A stretch of 64,000 nt of DNA from Kangiellaceae bacterium (GTDB lineage Bacteria; Pseudomonadota; Gammaproteobacteria; Enterobacterales; Kangiellaceae): positions 1 to 64,000 of the forward strand of contig JAHRVB010000228.1 of assembly GCA_019090895.1 (NCBI GenBank). The letters are read 5' to 3'. Positions 1-10,017 of this stretch are shown here, in pieces. How positions within the stretch are numbered: the stretch's first letter is position 1; every line of letters starts with the position of its first letter. A program made the position numbers and the translations under genes. Below the pieces are notes generated by a model. The model ran no database searches. It was given only the letters and a program-made list of their open reading frames with translations, and had not been told where the DNA came from.

Positions 1-134
1 GAGTTTTTAGCGAGATCAATTCGGGTAACCGAAGGACGAGTATTCTTTGTCTTCGATACAGCGTTCGTATAAAAAGACGAAAGAATCATGGTCAATGTCA
101 ATAGTGTGCTAATTATCGCTTTTTGAATAACCAT
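1..134 (-). CDS. N-terminus of an exported protein (partial, runs off the window)
   Basis: Reverse strand from ATG at 134 reads MVIQKAIISTLLTLTMILSSFYTNAVSKTKNTRPSVTRIDLAKN..., a signal-peptide-like start open to the window edge. Confidence 0.5.
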   Translation of the reverse strand, partial: MVIQKAIISTLLTLTMILSSFYTNAVSKTKNTRPSVTRIDLAKN

Positions 135-390
135 TTAAATTCCCAAAGAACTCTGCTGTTAAATCAGTAAGGGAATTATAGAAAAACGGTAAAACGATAG
201 TTTGAATTCAGTCTGAAGAACTATGATTAAACTTCAAATCGAATAGAAACAGTGGGTTGCGAGTGCTTTTTCATTCAAATTCTCAGTATTTTCAAGCGCT
301 GAAGAGTGGGTGCTGAAGAGTAAAAGGATGTGCTACTAGAGGCAAAAGTAGAATTTTCGAATAATTGGTTATAGATTTAATTAGTTGCAT

Positions 391-609
391 CTAACTAAAA
401 ACAAAATATGAGACTGAATAATCTAACCTATTTTCACCAACCACTGATTCAATCGAAATAGGCTCGATATCTACTTTTAATATTTGATACGCACTGACGT
501 TAACCACTAAGTCGCCATTTTCATCCTGAAAAAGAACTTCTTCTAACTCGGCGAGTTTTAATAGCCTTTTCTTTTGACTGTTAGATATTGAAATATCTTG
601 AATGCTCAT
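391..609 (-). CDS. small hypothetical protein
   Basis: 72-aa ORF, no recognised motif. Confidence 0.35.
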   Translation of the reverse strand: MSIQDISISNSQKKRLLKLAELEEVLFQDENGDLVVNVSAYQILKVDIEPISIESVVGENRLDYSVSYFVFS

Positions 610-919
610 TTTTTACTCAGTTAATCTTTTGGATGACAATACTAGCCAGTATAACATTAGAATAGTCTGATTTAATCGCAGTTAGGGCAATCATGTTGCT
701 TAATTGTACAATTCTAAAGCGTCGAGCTTTCATTGTTTGCACTCCTCTTAAAAAATAGTTCTGTTCCCAATTCGGTCATCGACTAATTTTGATCTTCTCA
801 TAGCATTATTTATTACTTGGTGTAACATCATCAAGTAATTTCAAAACACCGAATTTCTAATAGGCAGATTTAAATACGACCGTCGTTAGAAGGCTGGATT
901 AAAATTGATATCATAAAAT

Positions 920-1753
920 ATGTTAAACCTCTTTAATCGTACACAATCACTGCTTGATGAAGAAATCATTGAATGGATTTTCAATTGTTACGCCTGGACA
1001 CTCGATCAATTTGATAAAAACGTTTTTTTGAACGAAGCGGTGTTAGTAATCCCCGACAATAGTCATTTTCCCGGTAAGGAAACCTCGGCAGATGGCATGG
1101 CGAACTTAATATTCGATCAAGTTAAGCAATTTGCAGGAATGTCACATTGGCCCACTCGATTATATAACTTGGCAACTAGTAATGGTATGGTTCCTGTCAA
1201 TCAGTCGATTATCATTGACGGTGCGTTGCGTGGCAAGAACGCGAACATGCAGTCTTGGCATTCGACCGCGATACAGGGAGGCAATCCTCAATCAGAGCTG
1301 TTTGTTAGTAGCTATCCTCAACCGATCAAAAGTATCAATTTTAGTTTTCACCCTCAGCAATTAAAAAGCCCCGAGGGCATCATTGCTCATTTTGCCCATG
1401 GTTTATCACAACATTTGGCAGGCACCGCCAAAATCCTACCACCTGGTGGTATCAACTATTTGCCTATGGCTGGGGAATTAACAGGGATTTTTATGGGCTT
1501 TGGTATTATGTTCTCTAATAGTGCGGTAATCGCCAGAGCCGGTGGATGTGGCGGTGGCCAATCTCCAGTTAGACAAGTTATATTAAGCGAAGAGGAGGCC
1601 ACCTATGCTTTGGCGGTGTTTTGTCACCTAAAATCGATTGATGGAAGAAGCGCAACTAAGCATTTGAAAAAGCATCTACGTCCTTTTTATAAAGCTTCGA
1701 TAAAGGATTGTAAACTTCGGTTGAAGGAACGTAGAGACTTGAAACTAACATAA
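920..1753 (+). CDS. conserved-looking hypothetical protein
   Basis: 277-aa ORF with ATG start; no family recognised with certainty. Confidence 0.75.
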   Translation: MLNLFNRTQSLLDEEIIEWIFNCYAWTLDQFDKNVFLNEAVLVIPDNSHFPGKETSADGMANLIFDQVKQFAGMSHWPTRLYNLATSNGMVPVNQSIIIDGALRGKNANMQSWHSTAIQGGNPQSELFVSSYPQPIKSINFSFHPQQLKSPEGIIAHFAHGLSQHLAGTAKILPPGGINYLPMAGELTGIFMGFGIMFSNSAVIARAGGCGGGQSPVRQVILSEEEATYALAVFCHLKSIDGRSATKHLKKHLRPFYKASIKDCKLRLKERRDLKLT

Positions 1754-1879
1754 TAATAATTTCAGGCTTGGTTTAACGTAAGTCGTACTGGTGAATTATA
1801 TCTAAGCTATAGCAATAAAGACCGTGCGTCAGCATGGCCTTTTAATATTAACTATTAGTTTGATGTGCAACAAATTAAG

Positions 1880-2272
1880 CTACTCTAATATCCCTTTACG
1901 AACCTGAATGTCCGATTCATTAATGACGTATTTTTTAACGATGCTTTTTGAGTCAAAAAGTATAACTAGTTCTTTCTTCTTACCGTCTTGTACCCTAGAG
2001 AATACGTTATAAGGAATGAAGTTTTGAGCACGGGGCGTTAGGTGCGTGTATTCGTATTTAGCTACTTCAAATCCGTCTCCAGTGAACGTCGTGGTACTCG
2101 GTGTACCTAAAATCGTATAAATATCTGTTTTATTAGTGACTCCCTCACGTATTTTAGTTGAAATAGAAGAACTCGTTTCATACTGCAAAGAGTTATTTCC
2201 TATTGATGAGCAGCCAGCCATTAAAACAAATATCGATACTACTACGCATAAGCGAATACTTGCTGAATTCAT
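1880..2272 (-). CDS. lipoprotein, SmpA/OmlA(BamE)-like fold possible
   Basis: Lipobox LMAGC; 'EGVTNKTDIYTILGTPSTTTF...EVAKYEY' resembles the SmpA/OmlA repeat. Confidence 0.6.
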   Translation of the reverse strand: MNSASIRLCVVVSIFVLMAGCSSIGNNSLQYETSSSISTKIREGVTNKTDIYTILGTPSTTTFTGDGFEVAKYEYTHLTPRAQNFIPYNVFSRVQDGKKKELVILFDSKSIVKKYVINESDIQVRKGILE

Positions 2273-2715
2273 GTTGTTTCTCCAAAGTTTTGATAAGTCG
2301 TTTGTTTGTGTGAAGCGATCTTACTGAGTCCCAGTAAAGAAAGACGTATCAAAATGTACAAATCTGTCTCGGTATTAAAGCTTGGTTGTGCAGGTACTAA
2401 AAAGCATTGAATAGAGAACTAATTACTGGTTGTAGTAAACAGTTAATACTTGCTCGAAAGATAAAAACAATGAGGTTTGGTAAATGGGCTAATGTTCGAG
2501 AGAGGTTAATCGTTTATTTTGGCTTTTTGCAAGACTAAACAATTGAATACAGCGATCCTAAGCTTTGTTGGATAATGTTAAATCATTGACAACCCCCGAG
2601 TTACCTAGCTAGTAGTAAATCTAGCACTATTTAGAAAGCTGAGCTTAATCAAGCGAATCATTAATTGATCCAATTTTGTAGCAGCACAAAGAACCTTAAT
2701 TAACATTACAAATTG

Positions 2716-2735
2716 CGATAATTGGGAGATTATCG
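2716..2735. promoter_or_regulatory. candidate HigA-type operator (inverted repeat CGATAAT-N6-ATTATCG)
   Basis: Perfect 7-bp arms at 2716-2722 and 2729-2735, about 40 bp upstream of the GTG of the toxin-like gene. Confidence 0.45.
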
Positions 2736-2775
2736 AGTGGCCAATAGCTAACTTAGTCTTATTTAGGAAGCAAAC

Positions 2776-3039
2776 GTGATTGTAGTCTCTAGGAACAAAC
2801 TGGTAAATGCGTTAGAAATGCACCCAACAGCAAACCAATCTTTGCTCGGATGGTACAAGGTCATTAGCGAAAGCAAGTTTTCGTCGGAGCAAGATTTAAG
2901 AACGACCTTTAGCGGTATAAACAGTCGCGAAGATCGCTTCGACTTTTCCATTCCAGGTACAGATTTGCAAATCCGAACCCTGATCAATTTTGACACCCAG
3001 GTCACTTACATTGAAACGATACGGCCAAGCCGTTTATAA
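2776..3039 (+). CDS. higB: HigB-family type II toxin
   Basis: GTG start after AGGAAG; 'RNKLVNALEMHPTANQSLLGWYKVISESKFSSEQDLRTTF...' is HigB/RelE-like; followed by an HTH antitoxin-like gene. Confidence 0.7.
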   Translation: MIVVSRNKLVNALEMHPTANQSLLGWYKVISESKFSSEQDLRTTFSGINSREDRFDFSIPGTDLQIRTLINFDTQVTYIETIRPSRL

Positions 3040-3053
3040 AGAGGTAAATAATA

Positions 3054-3461
3054 ATGGAATCAAGGTTAGAAAGATCGGCTAAGAATTGGGATATTCTAGC
3101 CCCAGTTATAGATACTCCGAGTGATGATGCCGACTACGATACACTTTTATCGGACATTGAAGTGGCAATAGAGTTGAATCGTGATCGAAATAGCAAAACA
3201 CTGATTGAATTGATAAAATCGATGTCGACTGCGGCGTTAAATTATCAATCGAATACTAATCCTACACTCGACGGGAATGGTATGGACGCGCTCAGATACT
3301 TAATAAAGCTGCATCGGATTCGTCAAAACGACCTACCTGAAATCGGTAGTCAAGGAGTTGTATCAGAAGTCCTGAGTGGTAAACGAGCGCTAACACTTCG
3401 TCATGTAAAGGGACTAGCTAAGCGATTCAAAGTATCACCAGGTACATTTATCGATCTCTAA
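3054..3461 (+). CDS. higA: HigA-like antitoxin with C-terminal HTH
   Basis: 135 aa; C-terminal 'LIKLHRIRQNDLPEIGSQGVVSEVLSGKRALTLRHVKGLAKRFKVSPGTFI' is a HigA-type Xre HTH. Confidence 0.75.
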   Translation: MESRLERSAKNWDILAPVIDTPSDDADYDTLLSDIEVAIELNRDRNSKTLIELIKSMSTAALNYQSNTNPTLDGNGMDALRYLIKLHRIRQNDLPEIGSQGVVSEVLSGKRALTLRHVKGLAKRFKVSPGTFIDL

Positions 3462-3554
3462 CATCATATGATACGACCAAATTTCAACCACCTATCTGTA
3501 AACAAGGGTTAATGTCTCTTGAATTAACCCCTCTGATTCTGTCTGGTATTGCCG

Positions 3555-3809
3555 TTAGTAATAGACTACGCTTAGCAATATAACTAAGCGTTTTAGAAGA
3601 ATATTATTCTTGTGCATCAAAATGATTTCAAAACACCCCTTCGACACTATTAAAATAGCATAACCCTCTGTATTAACACGATATAGCCTGATCGAATGTT
3701 TTTTCGGGGAATGTTCTTTGAAATAGCAATTGTAATTGTCCAGTAATTTTGCACTTCGCATATTTGTTAAAAATACTTGATTAATTTTAGTTTGAGAATC
3801 AGTATTCAT
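3555..3809 (-). CDS. small hypothetical protein
   Basis: 84-aa ORF without recognisable motif. Confidence 0.25.
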   Translation of the reverse strand: MNTDSQTKINQVFLTNMRSAKLLDNYNCYFKEHSPKKHSIRLYRVNTEGYAILIVSKGCFEIILMHKNNILLKRLVILLSVVYY

Positions 3810-4190
3810 TCGAAGAAAAATATCACCGAGCCAAACTGAAAAGAAAATATTAAAATCGTGCGCAAAAAACAGGCAATAGCGAGGGTACTTTTAACAAGTA
3901 GCGGTTTCTTTCTCTTACAAAATGCTGACTTTAAGAGATTGATCAGGGGGTGTACTTTATAAAAGGTAAACACCTGCGATTTGTTTACGATTGAGAAAGT
4001 GTATTTTTAAGATGTATTCAATAGGAATAGCTGGGTGCTGAATGTACGATGAAATAAATGAAAAGCGAGTTGTTCTAATGCAAATGTCTGAAGTAAAGGT
4101 ATATTCCAAGCACCAAAATACGATTGTATGTCATATCGTTTCCATTGATTCGATTCAGCTAGACGTAGCGACGGTAGTCGGGCAGGATTT

Positions 4191-6185
4191 TTGAGAGTGG
4201 CTAAAAGTAATAAATTGATTCTTGGTAAATGCGAGTACAATCCTGAATCTAGAGCTATAGGTAGTGAAAATAATCCGCCTCAAATTATCGGCCATGTCCA
4301 AGCCAAATTACTCCAATTACTCTATTCTAGTCCAAACGTTTATTTTTCTAATGACGATTTGCAGAGAGAAGTCTGGGACGGGCGAGTCATTGAAAATACT
4401 ACCATTCGGACTACTGTCTCTTATTTAAGAAAAGCCCTCGGTGAATCTGAGGAATGCAAGTACATCGATTCTGGCAGAAATAAAGGCTATCGCTTTGTCG
4501 CTGATATTGAAGAGATCACGCCTAAGAGACAAATTAAGAAATTTTTCCCATTTGTTGTCATTGCCGCGTTGGCACTAATATTGATTTATGTGGTGTTTCC
4601 ACTATCGACTCCACACCAAGTTCCCAAAATACAAACAACTTTGATTGGACAAGAACTAGAAGCGTCTGTCAGTGGGGAGTTGATGGTTTTCTCTCATAAA
4701 GAAGAAGGCAGTCAATATTGGAATTTATACTCAAAAGAAATTGGCAAAGAGAGTTACTTTCGCTTAACTGATGGTTCTTTTAATGATAGAAATTCTGCTC
4801 TCAACGAAGAGGGTCTAAAAATAGCTTTTAATCGTCACGACGGGGAAAGCTGCCAAATAATTGTTGCAAATATAACGGGTAGCAGAAGAGAGTTGGATAA
4901 TATGAAGAAAGTGTTCGATTGCCCGGTCGAGTCGTTTTCAGTTTCAATTGCTTGGAAAGATAGGAATAATCTATACCTGTCTTACTCCACTTCGATTTCA
5001 AAAGCATACCGCGTGTATATATTGGATATTAATACGGGTAAAACAAAGTCTATATTGTCAGAAGTCGTTTCTGGGCGTGGTGACTATTTTGTGACTGCAA
5101 ATAGGGATGCGAAGAAACTTGCCTATTTGAAAAATGTAATCGGTAACAAAACGGAAATATGGTTTTATGATGAGATTTCGAGAAATTCTAGTAAAGTAGC
5201 CTTAATACCACAAATATTGATGTCTATTGACTGGATTGATGAGAATAAACTAGTTGTTCGAACAGGCTACGGAGAGTTAAGTAGTTTAGATATAGTCAGC
5301 GGCGAGCTTACAATATTATTTGAGACTGACAAAACGATTTCTTTTCCGTTTGCATATAACCAATCTATGATTGGTTATATGCAAGGATTTCTAAAAGTAA
5401 GAGATATTATTCGGCTTGAGCCAGATGGTGGTTCAAAAAATGTCATTTCTTCTTCATTCCGAGATTTTAGTCCCGTATATGCAGAGAAAGCTGGAAGTAT
5501 TGCGTTTATTTCGAATCGATCAGGAAAGTATCAAATTTGGCTGCTCAACAAGGAAAATGAGCTTACTCAAGTTACCCAATTTAAAGATAATCCGAGGATT
5601 GGAAATCTAACAATAAGTCATGATGGTAAGTTAATAGGGTTTGTTATCAATGCCCATCTCCAAATTATGGGAACCGATGGCTCGTTAAAATTTAAGAGTA
5701 AAGAAAAAAACGTATACAAGAACCCTGTTTTTTCAACCAATAGCCAAATGGTTTATTATAGTTCTAACGTCAATGGTGAATGGTTTATTGAATCCCGCCT
5801 AATGTCTAAATTAATAGAAAAAACAATAGTTGAACAAGGGTACGTTATTAAGCCCTGTATCAAAAGTGATTGTTTTTACTTTATCAAGACTAACGACTCA
5901 ATCTTATACAAATCAGAAAACGGAAATTCGGCGTCTACAGGTGTTATTCTTAAGGATATAACAAGACCCGACCAAATGCTCATAATGGATGACCTTGTCT
6001 ACTATTTGAATAGAGAGGGAAGTCAGTCAGAATTATTACAACAAAATCTGACTACAAAACAGGTGAAAAGCATTTTACCACTGCCTTCATTACGTTTTTC
6101 TATCCAGAAAAAACCATTAGGTGTGTTTACTTCGATATATAGAGAACCCGAAACTTTACTGGAATCTGTTAATTTACAAGACTAA
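4191..6185 (+). CDS. CadC/ToxR-like transmembrane winged-helix regulator with periplasmic TolB/WD40-like beta-propeller
   Basis: N-terminal OmpR/CadC-type wHTH ('NDDLQREVWDGRVIENTTIRTTVSYLRKALGE...YIDSGRNKGYRFVADI'), single TM 'FFPFVVIAALALILIYVVF', then repeated propeller-like blades. Start TTG 4191 or GTG 4197. Confidence 0.8.
   Translation: MRVAKSNKLILGKCEYNPESRAIGSENNPPQIIGHVQAKLLQLLYSSPNVYFSNDDLQREVWDGRVIENTTIRTTVSYLRKALGESEECKYIDSGRNKGYRFVADIEEITPKRQIKKFFPFVVIAALALILIYVVFPLSTPHQVPKIQTTLIGQELEASVSGELMVFSHKEEGSQYWNLYSKEIGKESYFRLTDGSFNDRNSALNEEGLKIAFNRHDGESCQIIVANITGSRRELDNMKKVFDCPVESFSVSIAWKDRNNLYLSYSTSISKAYRVYILDINTGKTKSILSEVVSGRGDYFVTANRDAKKLAYLKNVIGNKTEIWFYDEISRNSSKVALIPQILMSIDWIDENKLVVRTGYGELSSLDIVSGELTILFETDKTISFPFAYNQSMIGYMQGFLKVRDIIRLEPDGGSKNVISSSFRDFSPVYAEKAGSIAFISNRSGKYQIWLLNKENELTQVTQFKDNPRIGNLTISHDGKLIGFVINAHLQIMGTDGSLKFKSKEKNVYKNPVFSTNSQMVYYSSNVNGEWFIESRLMSKLIEKTIVEQGYVIKPCIKSDCFYFIKTNDSILYKSENGNSASTGVILKDITRPDQMLIMDDLVYYLNREGSQSELLQQNLTTKQVKSILPLPSLRFSIQKKPLGVFTSIYREPETLLESVNLQD
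5350..5384. repeat. perfect 16-bp inverted repeat with 3-nt loop inside the CDS
   Basis: TTGCATATAACCAATC-TAT-GATTGGTTATATGCAA; arms are exact reverse complements. Confidence 0.9.
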
Positions 6186-6294
6186 TAACTCTTTTGTAGT
6201 TATTCGCTTAATGACGCAACTTTAATTAACATTATGAATTGAGATAACATACAGTATGATTCGACTCCCCCTAATATAGTATGGAAGTATCAAA

Positions 6295-6561
6295 ATGAAA
6301 AAAGTTATCTCAAAGACACTAATATTCTCTTCGATCTTTTTAAGTGCATCTATCGTAGCAGATCCTGAAGAGACCGGCCCTAGATTCGAAATCGATCAAG
6401 AAGATCCCGATATTTGTGTGCCTTTTCCTTCCTGTGCTCAATTAACTTTACAATCAAATATCGAAGCTGCAGAAGAACTGTCTGAATGGTCTAGATTTTG
6501 GCAAGAACTCACCAATGATATGCAGAAAAACGCTCAACAGATAGTACCCCAGGCTGAATAG
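6295..6561 (+). CDS. small exported protein
   Basis: 88 aa; signal peptide MKKVISKTLIFSSIFLSASIVADP; two Cys after cleavage. Confidence 0.6.
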   Translation: MKKVISKTLIFSSIFLSASIVADPEETGPRFEIDQEDPDICVPFPSCAQLTLQSNIEAAEELSEWSRFWQELTNDMQKNAQQIVPQAE

Positions 6562-6864
6562 ACCGTCTGTCTCTATAATTAGATATGCTAATAAGTATCA
6601 GTTCTCAAGCTCTTATATTCGATGAAATTTATCTGAAATGAGAGCTTGGTGAGCTATTCTTACATCTTGTACCTAGAGAGTGTAATAGGCACTCGTCTAT
6701 TAATCCTTTCTACCCGATGCTAAATGTTCCTAGCAACTATGTTTCGGATATCGTGGTTTACGTTCATAAATAATCAACCATAAGATCCCGATTAGCTTAG
6801 TTCAAAGAAAATCGTTACACTTGCGCCAAATATATCCAATAGATACGATCTCACAACAGAAGCT

Positions 6865-7332
6865 ATGACCGAGCCAATTAACTACGCTGTGACCTACAAG
6901 TTAGATAAAGCACACTTTAAAGAGTGTTACGAACAATCTGCCCCATCAGTACAAAATAAGGATTACCGGAAGGCTGCGATTTTTGGCGTGATTGGAGTGG
7001 GGCTTTTCTTTGTTGAAGCCGAACACTATTTCATTCCTTTCTTCATATTTTGCCTTGCAGTAGTTGAAATTCTGAGCGTTAAGTATCGTGAAACATGGTG
7101 GGTGTGGCGTCAGTTATTGAGTAAAGCAGCCAATGACTCTGTGGAGCTTACCTTGAATGAAGAGGGCGTCTTTAGCGAATCAAAACATATAAATACACAG
7201 ATACTTTGGAATGATGTGAATTCCATTGAACCCACCTTTAAAGGTCTATTGCTTAGACATAAAGGTGGAATAAATTACCTTTCTAATAGCCATCTCGATA
7301 AAAAGACTATTGAATTTGTTCTTAGTCATTAA
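6865..7332 (+). CDS. YcxB-like C-terminal domain membrane protein
   Basis: Two hydrophobic segments, then 'LTLNEEGVFSESKHINTQILWNDVNSIEPTFKGLLLRHKGG', typical of YcxB-like proteins. Confidence 0.6.
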   Translation: MTEPINYAVTYKLDKAHFKECYEQSAPSVQNKDYRKAAIFGVIGVGLFFVEAEHYFIPFFIFCLAVVEILSVKYRETWWVWRQLLSKAANDSVELTLNEEGVFSESKHINTQILWNDVNSIEPTFKGLLLRHKGGINYLSNSHLDKKTIEFVLSH

Positions 7333-7414
7333 CCTGCATGCTTAGCTGACTATGATGGTCCCTGTTTTAGATTGTGAGTTGTTCAACTTTTTGTTTCTAA
7401 TAGAGTTCCACTAG

Positions 7415-7996
7415 ATGTTCACCGTTATACATAACAATAAATTTAAGAAAATCCCTTGGAAAAACGGCAAAGGTACGACACTGGAATTAGCGATCAGTGA
7501 AAATGGCTCTTTGTCCGATTTTGACTGGCGGTTAAGTATTGCAACCGTATCTAAAAATGGCGCCTTTTCCGATTTTAGTGGTTACTCTCGAAATCTAATT
7601 TTAATTGATGGAAAGGGGATAGCACTTCATCACAATAAAAACCAAGTTGATCGATTAGAGAAAATACTACAGTTTTCGACCTTTAATGGAGCGGACAAAA
7701 CAACTGCTTCGCTTTTCGATGGGCCCATTACTGATTTTAATGTAATGACTAAAACTCTGTGCTTGAGTAACGTTGTTGAGACCTTTAGTGGTTTCAATCA
7801 AGTTACTCTTAGAGTTTCGGATATCGCTTTCATTTATGGCTTGAAACACTCCTTAAGAATCTCATCGAGTCATTTCAAAAGCGAGCAACAATTGCAACAA
7901 AGTGATCTCGCGATGATTTCAGGCGAAAAACATGGCGATACCCGGATAGAAGGAAATGATTTCATACTGGTCTATATCGACAGGAAAGAACCATAA
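7415..7996 (+). CDS. HutD/Ves family protein
   Basis: 'KIPWKNGKGTTLELAI...DFDWRLSIATVSKNGAFSDFSGYSRNLILIDGKGIAL' matches the HutD family signature. Confidence 0.85.
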   Translation: MFTVIHNNKFKKIPWKNGKGTTLELAISENGSLSDFDWRLSIATVSKNGAFSDFSGYSRNLILIDGKGIALHHNKNQVDRLEKILQFSTFNGADKTTASLFDGPITDFNVMTKTLCLSNVVETFSGFNQVTLRVSDIAFIYGLKHSLRISSSHFKSEQQLQQSDLAMISGEKHGDTRIEGNDFILVYIDRKEP

Positions 7997-8082
7997 GCTA
8001 TTGATTGTATGAGATAAACTTCGAATCCACTCAAATAGAAATAGTTGATTGTTATTGGTAGTATACGAATGGTTAACCAGTG

Positions 8083-9597
8083 TTAATCCGACACTCTATT
8101 TCTACCGGCATTCTTTGAACGATACAGTGCAGAATCAGCTCTTGAAATTAGTGATTCTTGATTCTCTCCTACCTTCCACTCTGCAACACCAAAGCTGGCT
8201 GTCACATTGTCTACTTCGGGGAATTTAGTCTTTTCTAATGTGACTCGTAGCTTCTCAGCAGTAACATGAACATTTTTGATATCCGTCGACGGGCAAATAA
8301 TAAGAAATTCTTCGCCGCCCCATCGACCAAGAAAATCGTTGGTTCTTAAGTTTGATTTGGTAAGTTGAGCTATTTTTTCCAATACCCGGTCACCAACAGT
8401 GTGACCAAACTGGTCATTAATTCTTTTAAAGTAGTCTATATCTATCATGATCACCGAAAGAGGCGAACAATACCTTTTACTGCTTCTTATTTCTTGTGTG
8501 AAGACCTCGTCCATTTTGAGCCGATTATAAGTCTTTGTTAAAGGGTCGGTGACTGATAGCAGTTCTAGCTTTCTCTTAGAATCGGTTAATTGAGCATTTA
8601 GATTCTTTAAATAACGATTCCACCAGGTAAGAACAGACACAACAAAAATAACAGTCAATACAGCCCACCAGTATTTTTGATAATTAACATCGGGGTTAAA
8701 GCTAACGACCGCGCCTTCGGTCATGAATTCTTCTATATGCCTGGGGTCAGTGGCTAGAAGAGATTTTTCCAAAATTCGATGTAACAATGCATTGTCTTTT
8801 GTTGTGGCTAATGACGCGATGTCATCATAAACGGCTGGTAAAACACCGGATACTTTAAGTTCTCTTTTGTGTTCGTTGTTAAATAGGTTTGCAGCAGAAT
8901 ATATCGATACTATGGTACCAAAGGCTTTACCTTCCGCGATGTAATCGAGCTCATCTTGAATAGTGTCTACATAAACAAACTTTATGTTAGGGTAATTATT
9001 CCTTATTTGTGCAACGGCATGATTGCTTCTTAGCATTACAAAGACTCGATCGACAACTTCATCCAAGTCCCGAAAATAATATTCTTGTTGCCTAGTGATT
9101 ACCACTCGTTTGATCCTGACATAAGGTCGGGTAAAGTTCATATATTCACTACGAGCCACTGTTTTTGTCGCCCAAGGCAATATATCGCAATTTCCACTAT
9201 TAAGCTCTTCTAACGCTTTTGCCCAGGCTATAAGCGGTGTAGCTTCGAAAACAAGTCCACTTTTCTCTGCAATTAATCTGACTATTTTCAAGCTGGCATT
9301 TTCGCTTGCCTGCTGTAATACGTTACACACTATGAGAACTTTTTTACTGGCAATGAAATTCTTTTCAGCCTCAGTAAATAGCTCTAACATGTGAGGAGAG
9401 GGATTTGCAGTGTTTTTGGTTTTAACGCTGGAGTCTGTGTTAGATAGGTTGGGCTTTGACGTGTCTGGATTAGAAGAGCCAGGATTAAGTGAGTCAGGTA
9501 TCGCAGCATAGCTAGTACTAGAAAGTACAGCAAAGTTCGCCATTACGACCACAGAGCACTTAATAACAGTGAATAGAACAGCTTTACATATTGTCAT
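8083..9597 (-). CDS. diguanylate cyclase with periplasmic solute-binding (SBP_bac_3-like) sensor
   Basis: Signal sequence, periplasmic binding-protein-like region, TM 'YWWAVLTVIFVVSVLTWW', GGEEF motif 'GRWGGEEFLIICP'. Confidence 0.9.
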   Translation of the reverse strand: MTICKAVLFTVIKCSVVVMANFAVLSSTSYAAIPDSLNPGSSNPDTSKPNLSNTDSSVKTKNTANPSPHMLELFTEAEKNFIASKKVLIVCNVLQQASENASLKIVRLIAEKSGLVFEATPLIAWAKALEELNSGNCDILPWATKTVARSEYMNFTRPYVRIKRVVITRQQEYYFRDLDEVVDRVFVMLRSNHAVAQIRNNYPNIKFVYVDTIQDELDYIAEGKAFGTIVSIYSAANLFNNEHKRELKVSGVLPAVYDDIASLATTKDNALLHRILEKSLLATDPRHIEEFMTEGAVVSFNPDVNYQKYWWAVLTVIFVVSVLTWWNRYLKNLNAQLTDSKRKLELLSVTDPLTKTYNRLKMDEVFTQEIRSSKRYCSPLSVIMIDIDYFKRINDQFGHTVGDRVLEKIAQLTKSNLRTNDFLGRWGGEEFLIICPSTDIKNVHVTAEKLRVTLEKTKFPEVDNVTASFGVAEWKVGENQESLISRADSALYRSKNAGRNRVSD

Positions 9598-10017
9598 AAA
9601 TTAAGCGTCACTTTGCCGAAACGATACAGGTCTACATGCTGCTTCTGATATTTGGCCGCCAAATGCTTACGATTTAGAAATAACATTATCTCAAGTCTAG
9701 CCTATTTTATTGATATTTGGTCCTAAACCATGCAAACAAGCTCATTTATCGATGCTTTATGTCCTTTTTGGTAAGGGAAGTGTAGAAAGGGTGATAAAAG
9801 GTAGTTAGAGACTGGAACATTCGAGTTACAGAGCTTAACCATGAAACTAAAGTCTATTCTGGTAAATGGTACCAAGGTTCTCCCATTGTTAAGTTGCAGA
9901 TACCTACTGATTCGATATCTATCGCCATTTGAAATAGCGTATGATCACCCAATGCGTGTTCTGGCCTTTGTCTAGCATTCTTTAGAAGGAACATGGATTA
10001 TTATTACAACTGCTAAT

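Noticed and set aside
2763-3005. 80-aa minus-strand ORF opposite the HigB-like gene
   Set aside because: Antisense of a gene with SD and family similarity; no motif of its own.
3506-3530. Hairpin GGGTTAAT...ATTAACCC after higA as terminator
   Set aside because: Only 8-bp AT-rich stem and no T tract; could be chance.
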